DNA from: Oscillospiraceae bacterium
Lineage (GTDB): Bacteria > Bacillota > Clostridia > Oscillospirales > Oscillospiraceae
Length of the DNA stretch: 64,000 nt
Reading direction: 5' to 3'
Assembly: GCA_017429835.1 (NCBI GenBank)
Contig: JAFROD010000011.1
Coordinates: 1-64,000, forward strand
Numbering within the stretch: the stretch's first letter is position 1; the number at the start of each line of letters is the position of its first letter. The position numbers and the translations under genes are program-made. A model generated the notes under the pieces. The model was given only the letters and a program-made list of their open reading frames with translations, was not told the origin of the DNA and made no database searches. Below, in pieces: positions 1-11,499 of the stretch.

Positions 1-40
1 TGAAATCAACGCGGGGTCCCCACCGGTCACGCCGCTTTGA

Positions 41-799
41 TTATCTCTTCTTATACAGCAGGAGCTCCGGATCGGCGCCTTCGCACCCGTAGGTGCAAAC
101 CATGATGAAATCCGCGTTCGCGAGGACGCCGAAGCACCGCTCGCCGCCGGTTTCCAGTTGATTTCCCAGATACGTCGTCCCGTCGTGCAGGAATTTCACG
201 CGCGCGCCGCTGGGGAGCGGGTAGGCGAGATTCACGTACTGCCCGACAAGGGCGTTGAGCTTTTCCAGCTTCGGCATGCCCTCGATGTGCAGCGCGTTGA
301 TCTCGTCGATCAGCTGCTTTTTGAGCGCATCAAACTGCCCGTCGTCGGCGAGCTCCGCATGCCGCTTCCAATAATCCAGCTCCGGCAGCCGCTGCTTCAG
401 ATACTCCCGCGCCTGCGCTTCGGAGAAGCCTTGAGTTGCCATGTGCCCCACGCAGACGTCGATCAGATCGTCCATGTCGCGGTAGGTGTACGTGCCGTCC
501 GCGTAGCACCATTGGCAGTAGTTCTCGTTGGGCGTGCCGTCCTTGTCTTTGCCGAGGATCGCGTCGTCCATCGGCATGCCGCAGCACTGGCAGACGAGCT
601 GCCGCGGCGAGCCGAGCAGGGTATTGATCGAAACGTTGTACAGTTTGGAGAGCAGCTTCAGCGTTTCGGTGTTCGGCACGGTCTCGCCGGTCTCCCAGCG
701 GGAAACCGCCTGGCGGGTCACAAAGACCTTTTCCGCCAGCTCGTCCTGCGACATGCCGCGCTTCGTTCTGAGTTCGTAAAGTACGTCTTTCGTGTTCAT
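41..799 (-). CDS. XRE-family regulator with zinc-ribbon domain
   Basis: A predicted DNA-binding regulator of 252 residues. Residues 1-60 form an XRE/Cro helix-turn-helix (MSQDELAEKVFVTRQAVSRWE, with the recognition-helix pattern RQAVSRWE). A putative zinc ribbon follows at about residues 70-95 (CQCCGMPM and NYCQWCYADG), the type annotated as 'putative zinc ribbon domain' in many Clostridia. The rest has no family I recognise. The ATG at 799 follows AGGAGGTG. The gene runs in the same direction as the tatD operon upstream but is 64 bases away and has a possible promoter of its own. The HTH plus zinc-ribbon architecture is clear; the regulon is unknown. Confidence 0.85.
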   Translation of the reverse strand: MNTKDVLYELRTKRGMSQDELAEKVFVTRQAVSRWETGETVPNTETLKLLSKLYNVSINTLLGSPRQLVCQCCGMPMDDAILGKDKDGTPNENYCQWCYADGTYTYRDMDDLIDVCVGHMATQGFSEAQAREYLKQRLPELDYWKRHAELADDGQFDALKKQLIDEINALHIEGMPKLEKLNALVGQYVNLAYPLPSGARVKFLHDGTTYLGNQLETGGERCFGVLANADFIMVCTYGCEGADPELLLYKKR

Positions 800-821
800 G
801 CAAACACACCTCCTGTAACCA

Positions 822-849
822 ATGATAGCGCAAAGCGGTCAAAAAGCAA
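822..849 (-). promoter_or_regulatory. Possible promoter of the XRE/zinc-ribbon gene
   Basis: On the minus strand TTGCTT and TATCAT are separated by 16 bases, just upstream of the ribosome binding site. The match is imperfect and the call is tentative. Confidence 0.35.
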
Positions 850-863
850 GCAACGCGCTGTTG

Positions 864-1625
864 CTACGCGATGCCGAACAGACGGCAGGCGTTGGCAGTC
901 GTGATCTTGCCCGCTTCCTCGGCGGAAATGCCTTTGATCTGTGCGATCTTCGCGGCGACGAGCGGCACGAGGCGGCTGTCGCAGCGCCTGCCGCGGTGCG
1001 GCTCGGGCGCCATGTAGGGGCAGTCCGTTTCGATGAGAATGCGGTCCAACGGCAGGGCTTCGACCGCCTCCACGGCGCGGCGGGCGTTCTTGAACGTCAC
1101 GACGCCGGTGAAGCCGATATACCAGCCGCGCTCGACCAGCCACAGCGCCATCTCCTTCGAGCCGGAGAAGCAGTGGAACACGCCGCGCGCGTCGGGGTGG
1201 CGCGTGATGATGTCCATCGCGTCGCCGTGCGCCTCGCGCTCGTGGACGATGACGGGCAGACGCAGCGCTTCGGCAAGCTCGAGCTGCTGCTCGAAGGCGA
1301 TGATCTGCCGCACCCGCGGCACGTCCTCGTAGTGGTAGTCCAGACCGATCTCGCCGATCGCCCTTACCTTCGGGTCGCCCGCCAGCGCGCGGTAGCGGTC
1401 GAGCAGTTTTCCGTCCACGTGATCGGCGTCGTCGGGGTGCGAGCCGACGGCGGCGTAGATAAAATCGTATTCGTTTGCCAGCGCGACCGACCGCTCCGAG
1501 GAGGGCAGGTCGCAGCCGACGTTCATGATCCGCCCGACGCCGTGGTGCTTGAGGTCGTCGATGATCTCCGCGCGGTCGGGGTCGAAGCGGCGGTCGTCCA
1601 GATGGGCGTGAGAGTCAAAAAACAT
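864..1625 (-). CDS. tatD: TatD-family metal-dependent hydrolase
   Basis: A TatD/YcfH-type DNase-like hydrolase of 253 residues, the usual family length. The metal-binding motifs are visible: SHAHLDD at the N-terminus, GEIGLDYHYE near residue 90, the HCFSGS motif near 150 and ETDCPYMAPEPHRG near 200. TatD proteins are amidohydrolase-fold phosphodiesterases with 3'-5' nuclease activity. The start lies 2 bases after the stop of the yhaN-like gene, so this is the last gene of the ymdB-yhaO-yhaN-tatD operon. The operon context fits nucleic-acid maintenance, but the exact substrate is not shown by sequence. Confidence 0.95.
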   Translation of the reverse strand: MFFDSHAHLDDRRFDPDRAEIIDDLKHHGVGRIMNVGCDLPSSERSVALANEYDFIYAAVGSHPDDADHVDGKLLDRYRALAGDPKVRAIGEIGLDYHYEDVPRVRQIIAFEQQLELAEALRLPVIVHEREAHGDAMDIITRHPDARGVFHCFSGSKEMALWLVERGWYIGFTGVVTFKNARRAVEAVEALPLDRILIETDCPYMAPEPHRGRRCDSRLVPLVAAKIAQIKGISAEEAGKITTANACRLFGIA

Positions 1626-1627
1626 AA

Positions 1628-3817
1628 CTAATCTCCGAATCTGCGGCAGGTAAAGAGAATGACCTGCCGTTCTTTAGCAAGTTCGGTCAGCAGTTCGATC
1701 GCGGCTTTGGCGCGGTCGTCGTCGAAGTTAACGAGGGCGTCGTCTAAGACGAGGGGGGCGTCCTCCGGCAGGAGGCGGGCGCACATCGCGAGCCGCAGAG
1801 CGAGGTACATCTGATCGGCGGTGCCGCAGCTCATGGCGGCGGCGGGGCGCATGACCGTGCCGTCTTCGCTGCGGACGGACAGGAGCATGCCCGGCTCCAA
1901 AAGGACGTTCGGGTACTTGCCGCCCGTCAATCTGGAAAGGAGAACGCCCGCGTCGGCGGTGATCTGCGGGGAGAAGCGCGAGCGCAGCGTTTCGTCGGCG
2001 CGCTTGAGCGCCGCCATGGCGAGGTCAACGACCTCGCTGTTTTCCTGTGCCTGACGCATCTGCTCGGTCAAAAGCTCTGCCTGCGCCTCCAGCTCCACCG
2101 CGCTGCCGGTCGCGCCGATCGCGCCCTGCTTCGCGGCGAGGGCGGTCGTCCGGTCGGACAGGGTCTGCCGCGCCTGCCGCAGGTCAAAGGCGAGCTTCGT
2201 GCCGTCGAGCTCCAGCGCTTCTGCGTCCTCGTCGATCTCCTCGTCGCCGAGGATCACGCGCATGGAAGCGATCTGCTGCCGCATGGTTTCCAGCGCGCGT
2301 TCCTCCGTGGCAAGCTGGGAGCGGGTATGGAGCGCCGTGCCGATCGCTTCGCGCAGATCGGCGGGTGCGGCGCATTGCGGGGCAAAGGCGGCGCCTTTGC
2401 GTACCAGCGCGTCCAGTTCGTTCTGCGCCGCGGTGACGGCGTTTTCCAGTTTCTGCTTCTGCGCCGCGGTGTCGGCGCAGTCTTTTTCATATTGCGCAAG
2501 GGCGGCTGCGTAGTCCTCCGCCAGCTTCGGGAGCGCCTTGCAATCGCTCAGGCCGTAGCGCAGCGGGATCAGATCCGCCTGGTGCAGCCGCGCGCGGACG
2601 GCGGCAGCCCGCTTGCCGCGCAGAAGCAGCGCGGCGATCAATCCGATCAATCCGGCGGCGAACGTGGACAGTCCCGCGATCAGCAGGACGCTGCCCGCGC
2701 TCGACAGAATCCCCGCCGCGCACAGTCCGAGTCCGATGAGCATGACCGCAAGGGACAGGATAAAGCTCCAGCGCGTCCTCGGCGGCACGTTGCGCAGACG
2801 GTCGTATTCCGCGCAGTCCTCCATCGCCTTTTTCTTTGCTTCCTCGCCGGTCATGCCGGCGAACGCCTGCGGGAGTGCAGGCTTTGCGACCTCGGCGGGC
2901 GCAAAGGCGGCCTCCATCTTCGCGGTGCGCAAGGCGTCCTCCGTCGCCTGCACGCTGCGATGCAGATTGCGCAGCTCTTCTTCCGCCGGCAGATGGTCGG
3001 CGGCTTCTTTTAATTCGCGGCACAGCATTTCCTGCGCGGCGGCTTTCTGCTCCAGATCGGACAGACCCGCGCGCTTTTTTGCCTTCTGCGCGCGCTGAAA
3101 ACGGGCTTCGAGGGCTTCCAGACGGGCAACTTCCTCCTGCGCGGACTCCTTCTGCGCGGTGATGCGCATGGCGTCGTCCTGCATGGCGTAGAGGTCGTCG
3201 AGCGTCCGGCGCACGGCGGCGCTCTGCGCCGTCAGCTCGGGCAGCCTGCCGGATCGGCCGGTCAGCTTGTTTTTCTGCTTTTTCAGCTCCTCCGCAAGCT
3301 CAGAATAGGACTTCGCGCCGTCCTCGCCCGTGGTGACGAGGGCGCCGAGCCGCTTTTCCAGGGCGGCGTCGTCGGTGACGGTCAGACCGAGCTGACGAAT
3401 GAACGCGGTGCGCTCGAAGACGCTCCGCTCCACGCCGCAAAGGACTTTGCCGCAGTTCTCGCCGGTCAGCTCCGGCACGGGAACGCCGCTCGCCGTCTCG
3501 TAGGCGCGGAACGCGCCCATGGGAACGCGGCGGTCGGTCGTGCGCTCGATCGTGATCTCTCTGCCCTTCCAGGAAAGCTCGATCGCGCCCTCCATCGCGC
3601 TGTTGTCCCACGGCTTGTAGCGTTCCTTCATGGGAAGCCCCTGGTTGTATGCGTTGGCGCGCTCGGAGGTGTCGATGCCGTAGAGCATGGCGACGAGGAA
3701 AGCGCTCCACGTCGATTTGCCCGCCTCATTGGGCAGGCACAGGAGGTTCATGCCCTCGTTCAGCGCAAGCTCCCCGTGGAGTTTTCCGAAGGAGGCGCGC
3801 ATTTTACGGATAATCAC
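1628..3817 (-). CDS. yhaN: YhaN-like AAA/SMC-type ATPase with membrane segments
   Basis: A 729-residue RecF/SMC-like ATPase. The Walker A motif NEAGKST lies near residue 30, a long heptad-rich coiled coil fills the middle, and the ABC signature (MSCGTADQ) and Walker B (PLVLDDALVNFDDD) are near the C-terminus. Two hydrophobic segments at about residues 355-410 interrupt the coiled coil, as in Bacillus YhaN, and suggest membrane association. The chosen start is a GTG at 3817 with GGGAGGTG upstream. It overlaps the stop of the YhaO-like gene as GTGA, so translation is coupled. The reading frame stays open for 145 further codons upstream, but that part is inside the partner gene. With YhaO it probably forms a Rad50/Mre11-like nuclease-ATPase pair. 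Confidence 0.88.
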   Translation of the reverse strand: MIIRKMRASFGKLHGELALNEGMNLLCLPNEAGKSTWSAFLVAMLYGIDTSERANAYNQGLPMKERYKPWDNSAMEGAIELSWKGREITIERTTDRRVPMGAFRAYETASGVPVPELTGENCGKVLCGVERSVFERTAFIRQLGLTVTDDAALEKRLGALVTTGEDGAKSYSELAEELKKQKNKLTGRSGRLPELTAQSAAVRRTLDDLYAMQDDAMRITAQKESAQEEVARLEALEARFQRAQKAKKRAGLSDLEQKAAAQEMLCRELKEAADHLPAEEELRNLHRSVQATEDALRTAKMEAAFAPAEVAKPALPQAFAGMTGEEAKKKAMEDCAEYDRLRNVPPRTRWSFILSLAVMLIGLGLCAAGILSSAGSVLLIAGLSTFAAGLIGLIAALLLRGKRAAAVRARLHQADLIPLRYGLSDCKALPKLAEDYAAALAQYEKDCADTAAQKQKLENAVTAAQNELDALVRKGAAFAPQCAAPADLREAIGTALHTRSQLATEERALETMRQQIASMRVILGDEEIDEDAEALELDGTKLAFDLRQARQTLSDRTTALAAKQGAIGATGSAVELEAQAELLTEQMRQAQENSEVVDLAMAALKRADETLRSRFSPQITADAGVLLSRLTGGKYPNVLLEPGMLLSVRSEDGTVMRPAAAMSCGTADQMYLALRLAMCARLLPEDAPLVLDDALVNFDDDRAKAAIELLTELAKERQVILFTCRRFGD

Positions 3818-4878
3818 AGCGACACCTCCCGTCCGTCCATCAGTGCCGTGACGAGCTTCGCGGCGGCGGCAATTCTGCGCCGCTGTCCTTCGTCGGCGGT
3901 ATCGTACTGTTCTTTCAGATCGCGCAGGAAGTGCCCGCGCAGCGTATCGTCGCCGGCGGCTGCCCACAGCGCCTGCTTCGGCACGGTGCAGTCGCGGACG
4001 GAAAGCGAATAAAAGCGCGGCGCAAGCGCGCGTTCCAGCGCGGGCAGGTCGACCGCGTCGCTCTCGCCGGTCAGCAAAATGCGGTAGCAGTCGTCCCCGG
4101 TCTGCGCGGGCAGCGCGGCGCGAATTGCGGCGAGGGGATCGTCGCCCGCGTCCACGGAGAGGATCTCGTACTTTCTCGTGCGCAAAGGAAGGAATTCCGT
4201 CTTGCAGGCGGATTTGTCGAGCGTGACCTTGTAAACGCCCTTCTCGCCGCATTCATCGAAGCCTCTGCCCATCAGGCAGCCCGGCCACGCGCAGACGGTT
4301 TTGCCGAACTGCCGCACCTCGCCCTTGTGGACGTGCCCCAGCGCGAGGTAGTCCAGACCGGAGGCGGCGACCGCCTCGGCGGAGATATAGTTATAGACGG
4401 AATTCGGCTGCAAGTCGCCGTGCAGAACCATGAGATTCAGACGGTCGGGGTCGTTTACGCGGAAGCCGTCGAGCATCGGCGGCATTTCCTGCGCGGTGAA
4501 GCCCGCGCCGTAGACGTCGCAGGCGTCCAGACGGACGCGCTCGACGGTATTCGACGTGAAAATATGGACGCGCTCGCCCCAGTCCTCGGTCAGATAGGGG
4601 GAGCCCTGGGTCAAATAGTCGTGGTTGCCGGGCGCAATGAAAATCTCCGCGGAAACGGCGGCGAAGAAGCGCTTGAGCGCGTCGAGCGTGTCGCGGTAGA
4701 CGCGCGCGCTGTCAAAGAGGTCGCCGGACAGCAGGACGAGGTCGCAGCCTTCGCAGAGCGCGGCGAGCTGCTCAAGCGCGGCGCGCTGTTCTCTGCGGCG
4801 GGACGCTGCTTTCTCGGGCGGCAGAGAGGAAAAGGCGGAATCCAGATGGAAATCCGCCGCGTGCAGGATTCTAATCAT
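3814..4878 (-). CDS. yhaO: YhaO/SbcD-like metallophosphoesterase (DNA repair exonuclease)
   Basis: A calcineurin-like phosphoesterase of 354 residues. Motifs of the Mre11/SbcD nuclease family are visible: HAADFHLD at the start, LLSGDLFD near residue 55, GNHDYLT near 85, MVLHGDL near 150 and LALGHVHKG near 180. The length and the partner gene (yhaN-like, overlapping by 4 bases) match the Firmicute YhaO/YhaN module rather than SbcC/SbcD. It overlaps the end of ymdB by 8 bases. Its likely role is processing of DNA ends or structures together with the ATPase. Confidence 0.9.
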   Translation of the reverse strand: MIRILHAADFHLDSAFSSLPPEKAASRRREQRAALEQLAALCEGCDLVLLSGDLFDSARVYRDTLDALKRFFAAVSAEIFIAPGNHDYLTQGSPYLTEDWGERVHIFTSNTVERVRLDACDVYGAGFTAQEMPPMLDGFRVNDPDRLNLMVLHGDLQPNSVYNYISAEAVAASGLDYLALGHVHKGEVRQFGKTVCAWPGCLMGRGFDECGEKGVYKVTLDKSACKTEFLPLRTRKYEILSVDAGDDPLAAIRAALPAQTGDDCYRILLTGESDAVDLPALERALAPRFYSLSVRDCTVPKQALWAAAGDDTLRGHFLRDLKEQYDTADEGQRRRIAAAAKLVTALMDGREVSL

Positions 4879-5647
4879 GCAGTATCACCCTTTCCGTCGC
4901 AGTGCATTTGCCGCTTGCGGCGTCGATCGTAAAAATACAGGCGTTGAGCTGGCACGCGCCGGGCGCGGGCTCGTAGCGGCCGGTCAGATCGCCGCGGAAT
5001 TTCTGAATGGACAGCTCCGGACGGATACCGAGGACGGAGCAATACGGGCCGGTCATGCCGAGATCGGTGAGATAGCCCGTGCCGTTCGGCAGAATGCGGT
5101 CGTCCGCAGTCTGCACGTGGGTGTGCGTGCCCCAGACTGCGCTGACTCTGCCGTCGAGCATGAAGCCCATCGCCATCTTTTCCGAGGTCGCCTCCGCGTG
5201 AATCTCGACGAGGATCAGCTTCGTGTCGAGCTTTTTCAGGATCTTCTCCACCGCGAGGAAGGGATTGTCGGGCAGGTAGTCCATGCCGACGCGCCCGATC
5301 AGGTCGATCACGGCGAGATCGCCGAAGCGCGTTTCAAATACGCCCCAGCCGCGTCCGGGCTGCTGCGGCGGCAGATTGGCAGGGCGAAGCACCTGCCTGG
5401 AATCTTCAATATAGGGGACGAGGTCGCGCCTGCCCCAGGTGTGATTTCCCATGGTGATCACGTCGGCGCCGGCGTCCAGAATCTCCTCCGCCTGCTGCGG
5501 CGACATGCCCAGAACGGCGGTATTTTCGCCGTTGACCACGCAGAAATCTATGCCGTGCTCGCGCTTGAGCGCGCGCAGGCGGCTTTTCAGATAAGCAAGA
5601 CCGCTCGCGGCGACGATATCGCCCACGGCGAGAACTTTCAATTCCAT
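4871..5647 (-). CDS. ymdB: YmdB-family phosphodiesterase (TIGR00282)
   Basis: A 258-residue binuclear-metal phosphodiesterase. Characteristic motifs are VGDIVAASGL at the N-terminus, NGENTAVLGMSP, MGNHTWGRRD, EIHAEATSEKMAM and WGTHTHVQTADDRI. Bacillus YmdB hydrolyses 2',3'-cyclic nucleotides and affects biofilm and sporulation decisions. I place the start at the ATG at 5647, preceded by AAAGGAG. The open frame extends 51 codons further, but that stretch contains the promoter and does not resemble the family. It is the first gene of the ymdB-yhaO-yhaN-tatD operon. Confidence 0.93.
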   Translation of the reverse strand: MELKVLAVGDIVAASGLAYLKSRLRALKREHGIDFCVVNGENTAVLGMSPQQAEEILDAGADVITMGNHTWGRRDLVPYIEDSRQVLRPANLPPQQPGRGWGVFETRFGDLAVIDLIGRVGMDYLPDNPFLAVEKILKKLDTKLILVEIHAEATSEKMAMGFMLDGRVSAVWGTHTHVQTADDRILPNGTGYLTDLGMTGPYCSVLGIRPELSIQKFRGDLTGRYEPAPGACQLNACIFTIDAASGKCTATERVILHD

Positions 5648-5678
5648 GCGTTTCTCCTTTGGTACGATCTTTCCTACT

Positions 5679-5707
5679 ATTATACCGAAAAACCGCGCAG
5701 GGTACAA
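5679..5707 (-). promoter_or_regulatory. Sigma-A-type promoter of the ymdB operon
   Basis: On the minus strand TTGTAC and TATAAT are separated by exactly 17 bases and lie about 30 bases before the ymdB start. Confidence 0.75.
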
Positions 5708-5896
5708 GCGGATATCGCGCATTTTTCGACCGCAGGGGTGAAAAAAGCGTATTTCCCGTGTATTTCCCAAGATGTTGCGGCAGGCATAGGCAAGAAACAC
5801 AATTTATTGTGGTATCGGCTCCTGCTTTCGCGCAATTTCGCGTTCAATTTGCGTAAAATATGGGGTGGGGAGAAATGAACGAAAGGGGGCGCGCGG

Positions 5897-6706
5897 ATGC
5901 GAAGGAGCCGAGATTTACTGGGAAACGGGAGGATCCTCTATATCCCGATCCGCCAGATCCGACCGAATCCGTCTCAGCCGCGAAAAATCTTTGATCCGGA
6001 GGGACTGCGGGAGCTCGCGGCGAGCATCGAGCAGTACGGGATCCTGCAGCCGCTGACGGTGCGGCGGACGCCGAGCGACTACGAGCTGGTCGCGGGGGAG
6101 CGGCGGCTGCGGGCGGCAAAGCTGGCGGGCTGCACGGAGGTGCCGTGCATCTTGCTGACGGTGGACGAAGAGCAGTCCGGCATGGTCGCACTGGTGGAAA
6201 ATCTGCAGCGGCGCGATCTGGATTACATCGAGGAGGCAGAGGGCCTGTCGCGGCTGATGCGGCTGTACGGGCTCAATCAGGAGCAGGCGGCGCAGCGCGT
6301 GGGCAAGAGCCAGAGCGCGGTGGCGAACAAGCTGCGCCTGCTGCGGCACAGCCCGAAGGTGCTGGAGCTGCTGCGCAGGTATCAGCTCTCCGAACGGCAC
6401 GCGCGGGCGCTTTTGAAGCTGCCGACGGAGGCTGAAAGGCTGGAGGTGCTGGCGGCGATCGTGAAGCAGCAGCTCAACGTGGCGAAAACGGAAGCGTACA
6501 TCGACGCGTATCTCGAAAAGCAGAAGGCAAAAGAGCCGAAGCGGGGACTCAGAAAGCTGATCGTGCGGGACGTGCGGCTGTTTCTCAACAGCGTGAATCA
6601 TTCGCTGGAGCTGGTGCGCGGCGCGGGGATCGACGCGGTCTCGGAGCAGGAGGAGACGGACAATGAGATCGTTCTGACGATCCGCCTGCCGAAGCGCGCG
6701 GGATAG
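5897..6706 (+). CDS. noc: Noc/ParB-family nucleoid occlusion-like protein
   Basis: A 269-residue ParB/Spo0J-superfamily protein. The N-terminal ParB domain carries the CTP-binding signatures GERRLRAAK (about residue 75) and ENLQRRDL (about 110). The HTH follows (NQEQAAQRVGKSQSAVANKLRLL). The C-terminal stretch (LFLNSVNHSLELVRGAGIDA, then E-rich) resembles clostridial Noc more than Spo0J. Noc binds NBS sites and blocks septation over the chromosome. No parA-like gene is adjacent, which also favours Noc. The ATG at 5897 has AAAGGGGG upstream. A ParB paralogue cannot be fully excluded. Confidence 0.82.
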   Translation: MRRSRDLLGNGRILYIPIRQIRPNPSQPRKIFDPEGLRELAASIEQYGILQPLTVRRTPSDYELVAGERRLRAAKLAGCTEVPCILLTVDEEQSGMVALVENLQRRDLDYIEEAEGLSRLMRLYGLNQEQAAQRVGKSQSAVANKLRLLRHSPKVLELLRRYQLSERHARALLKLPTEAERLEVLAAIVKQQLNVAKTEAYIDAYLEKQKAKEPKRGLRKLIVRDVRLFLNSVNHSLELVRGAGIDAVSEQEETDNEIVLTIRLPKRAG

Positions 6707-6716
6707 GCGGGGACGG

Positions 6717-6754
6717 TGTCATTGCGAGCCGCCGCAGGCGGCGTGGCAATCCGT
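6717..6754 (+). repeat. REP-like palindromic repeat
   Basis: The sequence has the form TGTCATTGCGAG - GC-rich stem (CCGCCGCAGGCGG) - CGTGGCAATCCGT. The same frame recurs at 20038, 30194, 30238 and 30375. Confidence 0.75.
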
Positions 6755-6801
6755 GCGTTGCAGGCATGGCACGTTTGCTGCTTCACGGTGAAGCAACCAT
6801 A

Positions 6802-6838
6802 TTCTGTCATTGCCCGGCTTGACCGGGCAATGACAGAA
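6802..6838. repeat. Perfect 16-bp inverted repeat
   Basis: The arms TTCTGTCATTGCCCGG and CCGGGCAATGACAGAA flank a 5-base loop (CTTGA). There is no T-tract, so it is not a standard terminator. It contains the TGTCATTGC end of the REP-like family. Confidence 0.8.
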
Positions 6839-6855
6839 GTGATACACTGTCCACG

Positions 6856-6888
6856 AAAAACGGGTGCGTGTTACGCGCCCGTTTTTTT
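6856..6888 (+). terminator. Rho-independent terminator before ppdK
   Basis: The stem CGGGTGCG/CGCGCCCG with a short loop is followed by seven T. It lies 150 bases after the noc-like stop, with the REP-like repeats in between. Confidence 0.8.
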
Positions 6889-6909
6889 CGCGCATTTGCA
6901 AGAAAATGT

Positions 6910-6938
6910 TTGCAATAAAGGGAATAATATGGTATACT
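6910..6938 (+). promoter_or_regulatory. Promoter of ppdK
   Basis: TTGCAA and TATACT are spaced 17 bases apart, about 50 bases before the ppdK start. Confidence 0.75.
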
Positions 6939-6988
6939 ATTTCGGCAATGAAACCAACGCGAAACAAATATTGAAAGGGGATTCTTCA

Positions 6989-9625
<2,637 letters not shown>

Positions 9626-9655
9626 GCGCACTGCGGAGCGCAAATACGCATATAA

Positions 9656-9699
9656 GCCGCCCTATGACGCTTCGGCGTCATAGGGCGGCTGTTTTTTTT
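9656..9699 (+). terminator. Terminator of ppdK
   Basis: A 14-bp stem (GCCGCCCTATGACG/CGTCATAGGGCGGC) with a CTTCGG loop is followed by TG and eight T. Confidence 0.93.
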
Positions 9700-9718
9700 G
9701 GAAATCCTGTCCGCGTTC

Positions 9719-9746
9719 TTGCAATCTCCGCGCGGTTTGATATAAT
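9719..9746 (+). promoter_or_regulatory. Promoter of the zinc-ribbon gene at 9813
   Basis: TTGCAA and TATAAT are separated by 16 bases, about 65 bases before the start codon. Confidence 0.65.
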
Positions 9747-9812
9747 AAAGACGAAGATCGGATACCGACAACGCAAAACCGAACACTGACCGCATGAGAA
9801 GGAGGAATCATC

Positions 9813-10559
9813 ATGCTCCATTCGTTTACCAGAAATCACAACGATCTGTCCACGGAGGCCGGCTTCCAGTTCGAATTCTACTGCGACTGCTGCGGCAACG
9901 GCTTCAAGAGCACCTTCCGGCAATCCACCACCTACGGGCAAAAGCAGAAATCCGAACGCTTCGGTCGGCTTGCATCCACCTTCGGCAGCTTCCTGGGCGG
10001 CCGCGCGAGCGACCTCGGCTGGGCGATGGAACGCGGCAGCGACGCCGTGCGCGACCGCTTCTCCGAGCAGTCCCCCGCCTGGCGCAAGGAGCACGAGCAG
10101 GCGTTTGACGACGCACAGGCGGAGGTGCAGCCGCAGTTCCGCAAGTGTCCCGCCTGCAACAAGTGGGTCTGCCCCGACTGCTGGAACGAGGAGGAGGGGC
10201 TGTGCACCGAGTGCGCGCCCAGAGAGGCGAGCTACGTCGCGCAGGCGCGCAGCCGTGCCATGCAGCGCAACATCGACGAGGCGGCGGAGACCGCCACCGT
10301 CTGGCAGGGCAAGATCGAGACCCGCACCACCGTCTGCCCGCAGTGCGGCAAGCCGGCGGGCAACGGCAAATTCTGCAACAACTGCGGCGCGCCACTGGGA
10401 ACGAACCGCTGCCCGAACTGCGGCGCGCAGGTCGCGCTGGGTCTGAAGTTCTGCGGCGAATGCGGCTCTCCGATGCAGAAGAGCGGCGTCTGCCCGTCCT
10501 GCGGCTTCCAAAATGAGCCGGGACTCAAGTTCTGCGGCAACTGCGGAACGAAGCTATGA
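9813..10559 (+). CDS. Multi-zinc-ribbon protein of unknown function
   Basis: A 248-residue soluble protein rich in CxxC knuckles. An N-terminal CDCCG motif is near residue 30. CPACNKWVCPDCW with CTEC follows near 112-137. Three or four tandem zinc ribbons fill the C-terminal 80 residues (CPQCGKP/CNNCGAP, CPNCGAQ/CGECGSP, CPSCGFQ/CGNCGTK). The middle is helical and glycine/arginine-rich. The ATG at 9813 follows GAAGGAGGAA. It overlaps the next gene by 4 bases (ATGA). It may be an adaptor or scaffold for protein interactions; there is no catalytic motif. The function is unknown. Confidence 0.8.
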   Translation: MLHSFTRNHNDLSTEAGFQFEFYCDCCGNGFKSTFRQSTTYGQKQKSERFGRLASTFGSFLGGRASDLGWAMERGSDAVRDRFSEQSPAWRKEHEQAFDDAQAEVQPQFRKCPACNKWVCPDCWNEEEGLCTECAPREASYVAQARSRAMQRNIDEAAETATVWQGKIETRTTVCPQCGKPAGNGKFCNNCGAPLGTNRCPNCGAQVALGLKFCGECGSPMQKSGVCPSCGFQNEPGLKFCGNCGTKL

Positions 10560-11479
10560 CCTACCGCTGCAGCGTCAACGGCGCGGACACGTCGCTGGAC
10601 GTGGAACGCGAGGGGCTGCGCTTCGGCGGGCGATTTCTTGACTTCGCCGAGGTCGTGCGGCTGACCCCGATGAATCACCGCGTCTGGATCGACACACCGG
10701 AGGGGCGCATGGAGGTGTCCATGCTGGGCTTCTCCTACGACGGCTTCTGGGAGGAGCTTTCCGCTGCGTTCGCGGCGCGAAATCTTGCCGCGCTGTTCGT
10801 GGAGGACAGCCCCGTCATGCTGTCCGAGGGCGAGTATGAAATGCCGGGGGAGCGCGGGCGCGGACGGATCGGGCTGTATGCCGACGCGATCTGCATTCTG
10901 CCGGATTCGGAGCGGGCGCTGCGGCTGCCCCTGTGTTTTGCCGACGCGCTGACCGCCGAAGGCTATTGGATGACCGTCCGCATGCGTTCCGGACTTGCCG
11001 TTTCGTTCGGCAAGATGGGCTACGATTCGCAGCCGTTCTTTGAGCGCGCGCAGAAGAACATGGCGAAGACGAAGGCGGAACGGAGCCGGCTGACCGCCGG
11101 GCTGACGGCGGCGCCGCCCTTTACGCAGGCGGGTCTTTTCCGAACGACCCAGCCGGAGCTGTTCTGGAACGCCGCCTACGGCGACGGCTGCTGCGCCGTG
11201 GAGCTCTCCGCGGGCGAGGATTCCGCCACTTACCTGTACCGTTTTCAGGAGCCGAAGGCGGTCTTTGCCGCAAGGCTGGAGGAGGCGATGGAGGCGATGG
11301 GGCCGCACCGCGAGATCATCTTCCTGCCGGAGCAGAAATTGGAAGAAAAGTCCTTGTATCGAATGGCGGTGCGTCGCTGCCCGGCAGTGCGCTTTTTGCG
11401 GGAACGCTCCGCCGGCAGGCTGATCCACAACGCGACGCACGCGGAACGCCTGGCGGCGTTCCTCAGCGCGAATAATTGA
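10556..11479 (+). CDS. Conserved hypothetical protein, coupled to zinc-ribbon gene
   Basis: A 307-residue protein with no signal peptide or transmembrane segment. The N-terminal half alternates short beta strands (YRCSVNGADTSLDV, LRFGGRFLDFAEVVRL, WIDTPEGRMEVSMLG) in a pattern like a PH-type or split-barrel domain. I do not recognise a named family. It starts on the ATGA overlap with the zinc-ribbon gene and is followed 20 bases later by a lipoprotein, so the three are probably co-transcribed. No function can be assigned. Confidence 0.75.
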   Translation: MTYRCSVNGADTSLDVEREGLRFGGRFLDFAEVVRLTPMNHRVWIDTPEGRMEVSMLGFSYDGFWEELSAAFAARNLAALFVEDSPVMLSEGEYEMPGERGRGRIGLYADAICILPDSERALRLPLCFADALTAEGYWMTVRMRSGLAVSFGKMGYDSQPFFERAQKNMAKTKAERSRLTAGLTAAPPFTQAGLFRTTQPELFWNAAYGDGCCAVELSAGEDSATYLYRFQEPKAVFAARLEEAMEAMGPHREIIFLPEQKLEEKSLYRMAVRRCPAVRFLRERSAGRLIHNATHAERLAAFLSANN

Positions 11480-11499
11480 TAAATCGGGAGGATATGAAC

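Noticed and set aside
3818..4252. N-terminal extension of the YhaN-like ATPase by 145 codons
   Set aside because: The extra part lies entirely within the YhaO-like gene, is Arg-rich shadow sequence, and the GTG at 3817 has a good ribosome binding site with Walker A at the normal distance.
5751..5768. ATTTCCC-GTGT-ATTTCCC near the noc-like gene as Noc binding sites
   Set aside because: The half-sites are direct repeats, whereas the known Noc box is the palindrome ATTTCCCGGGAAAT. The resemblance may be chance.
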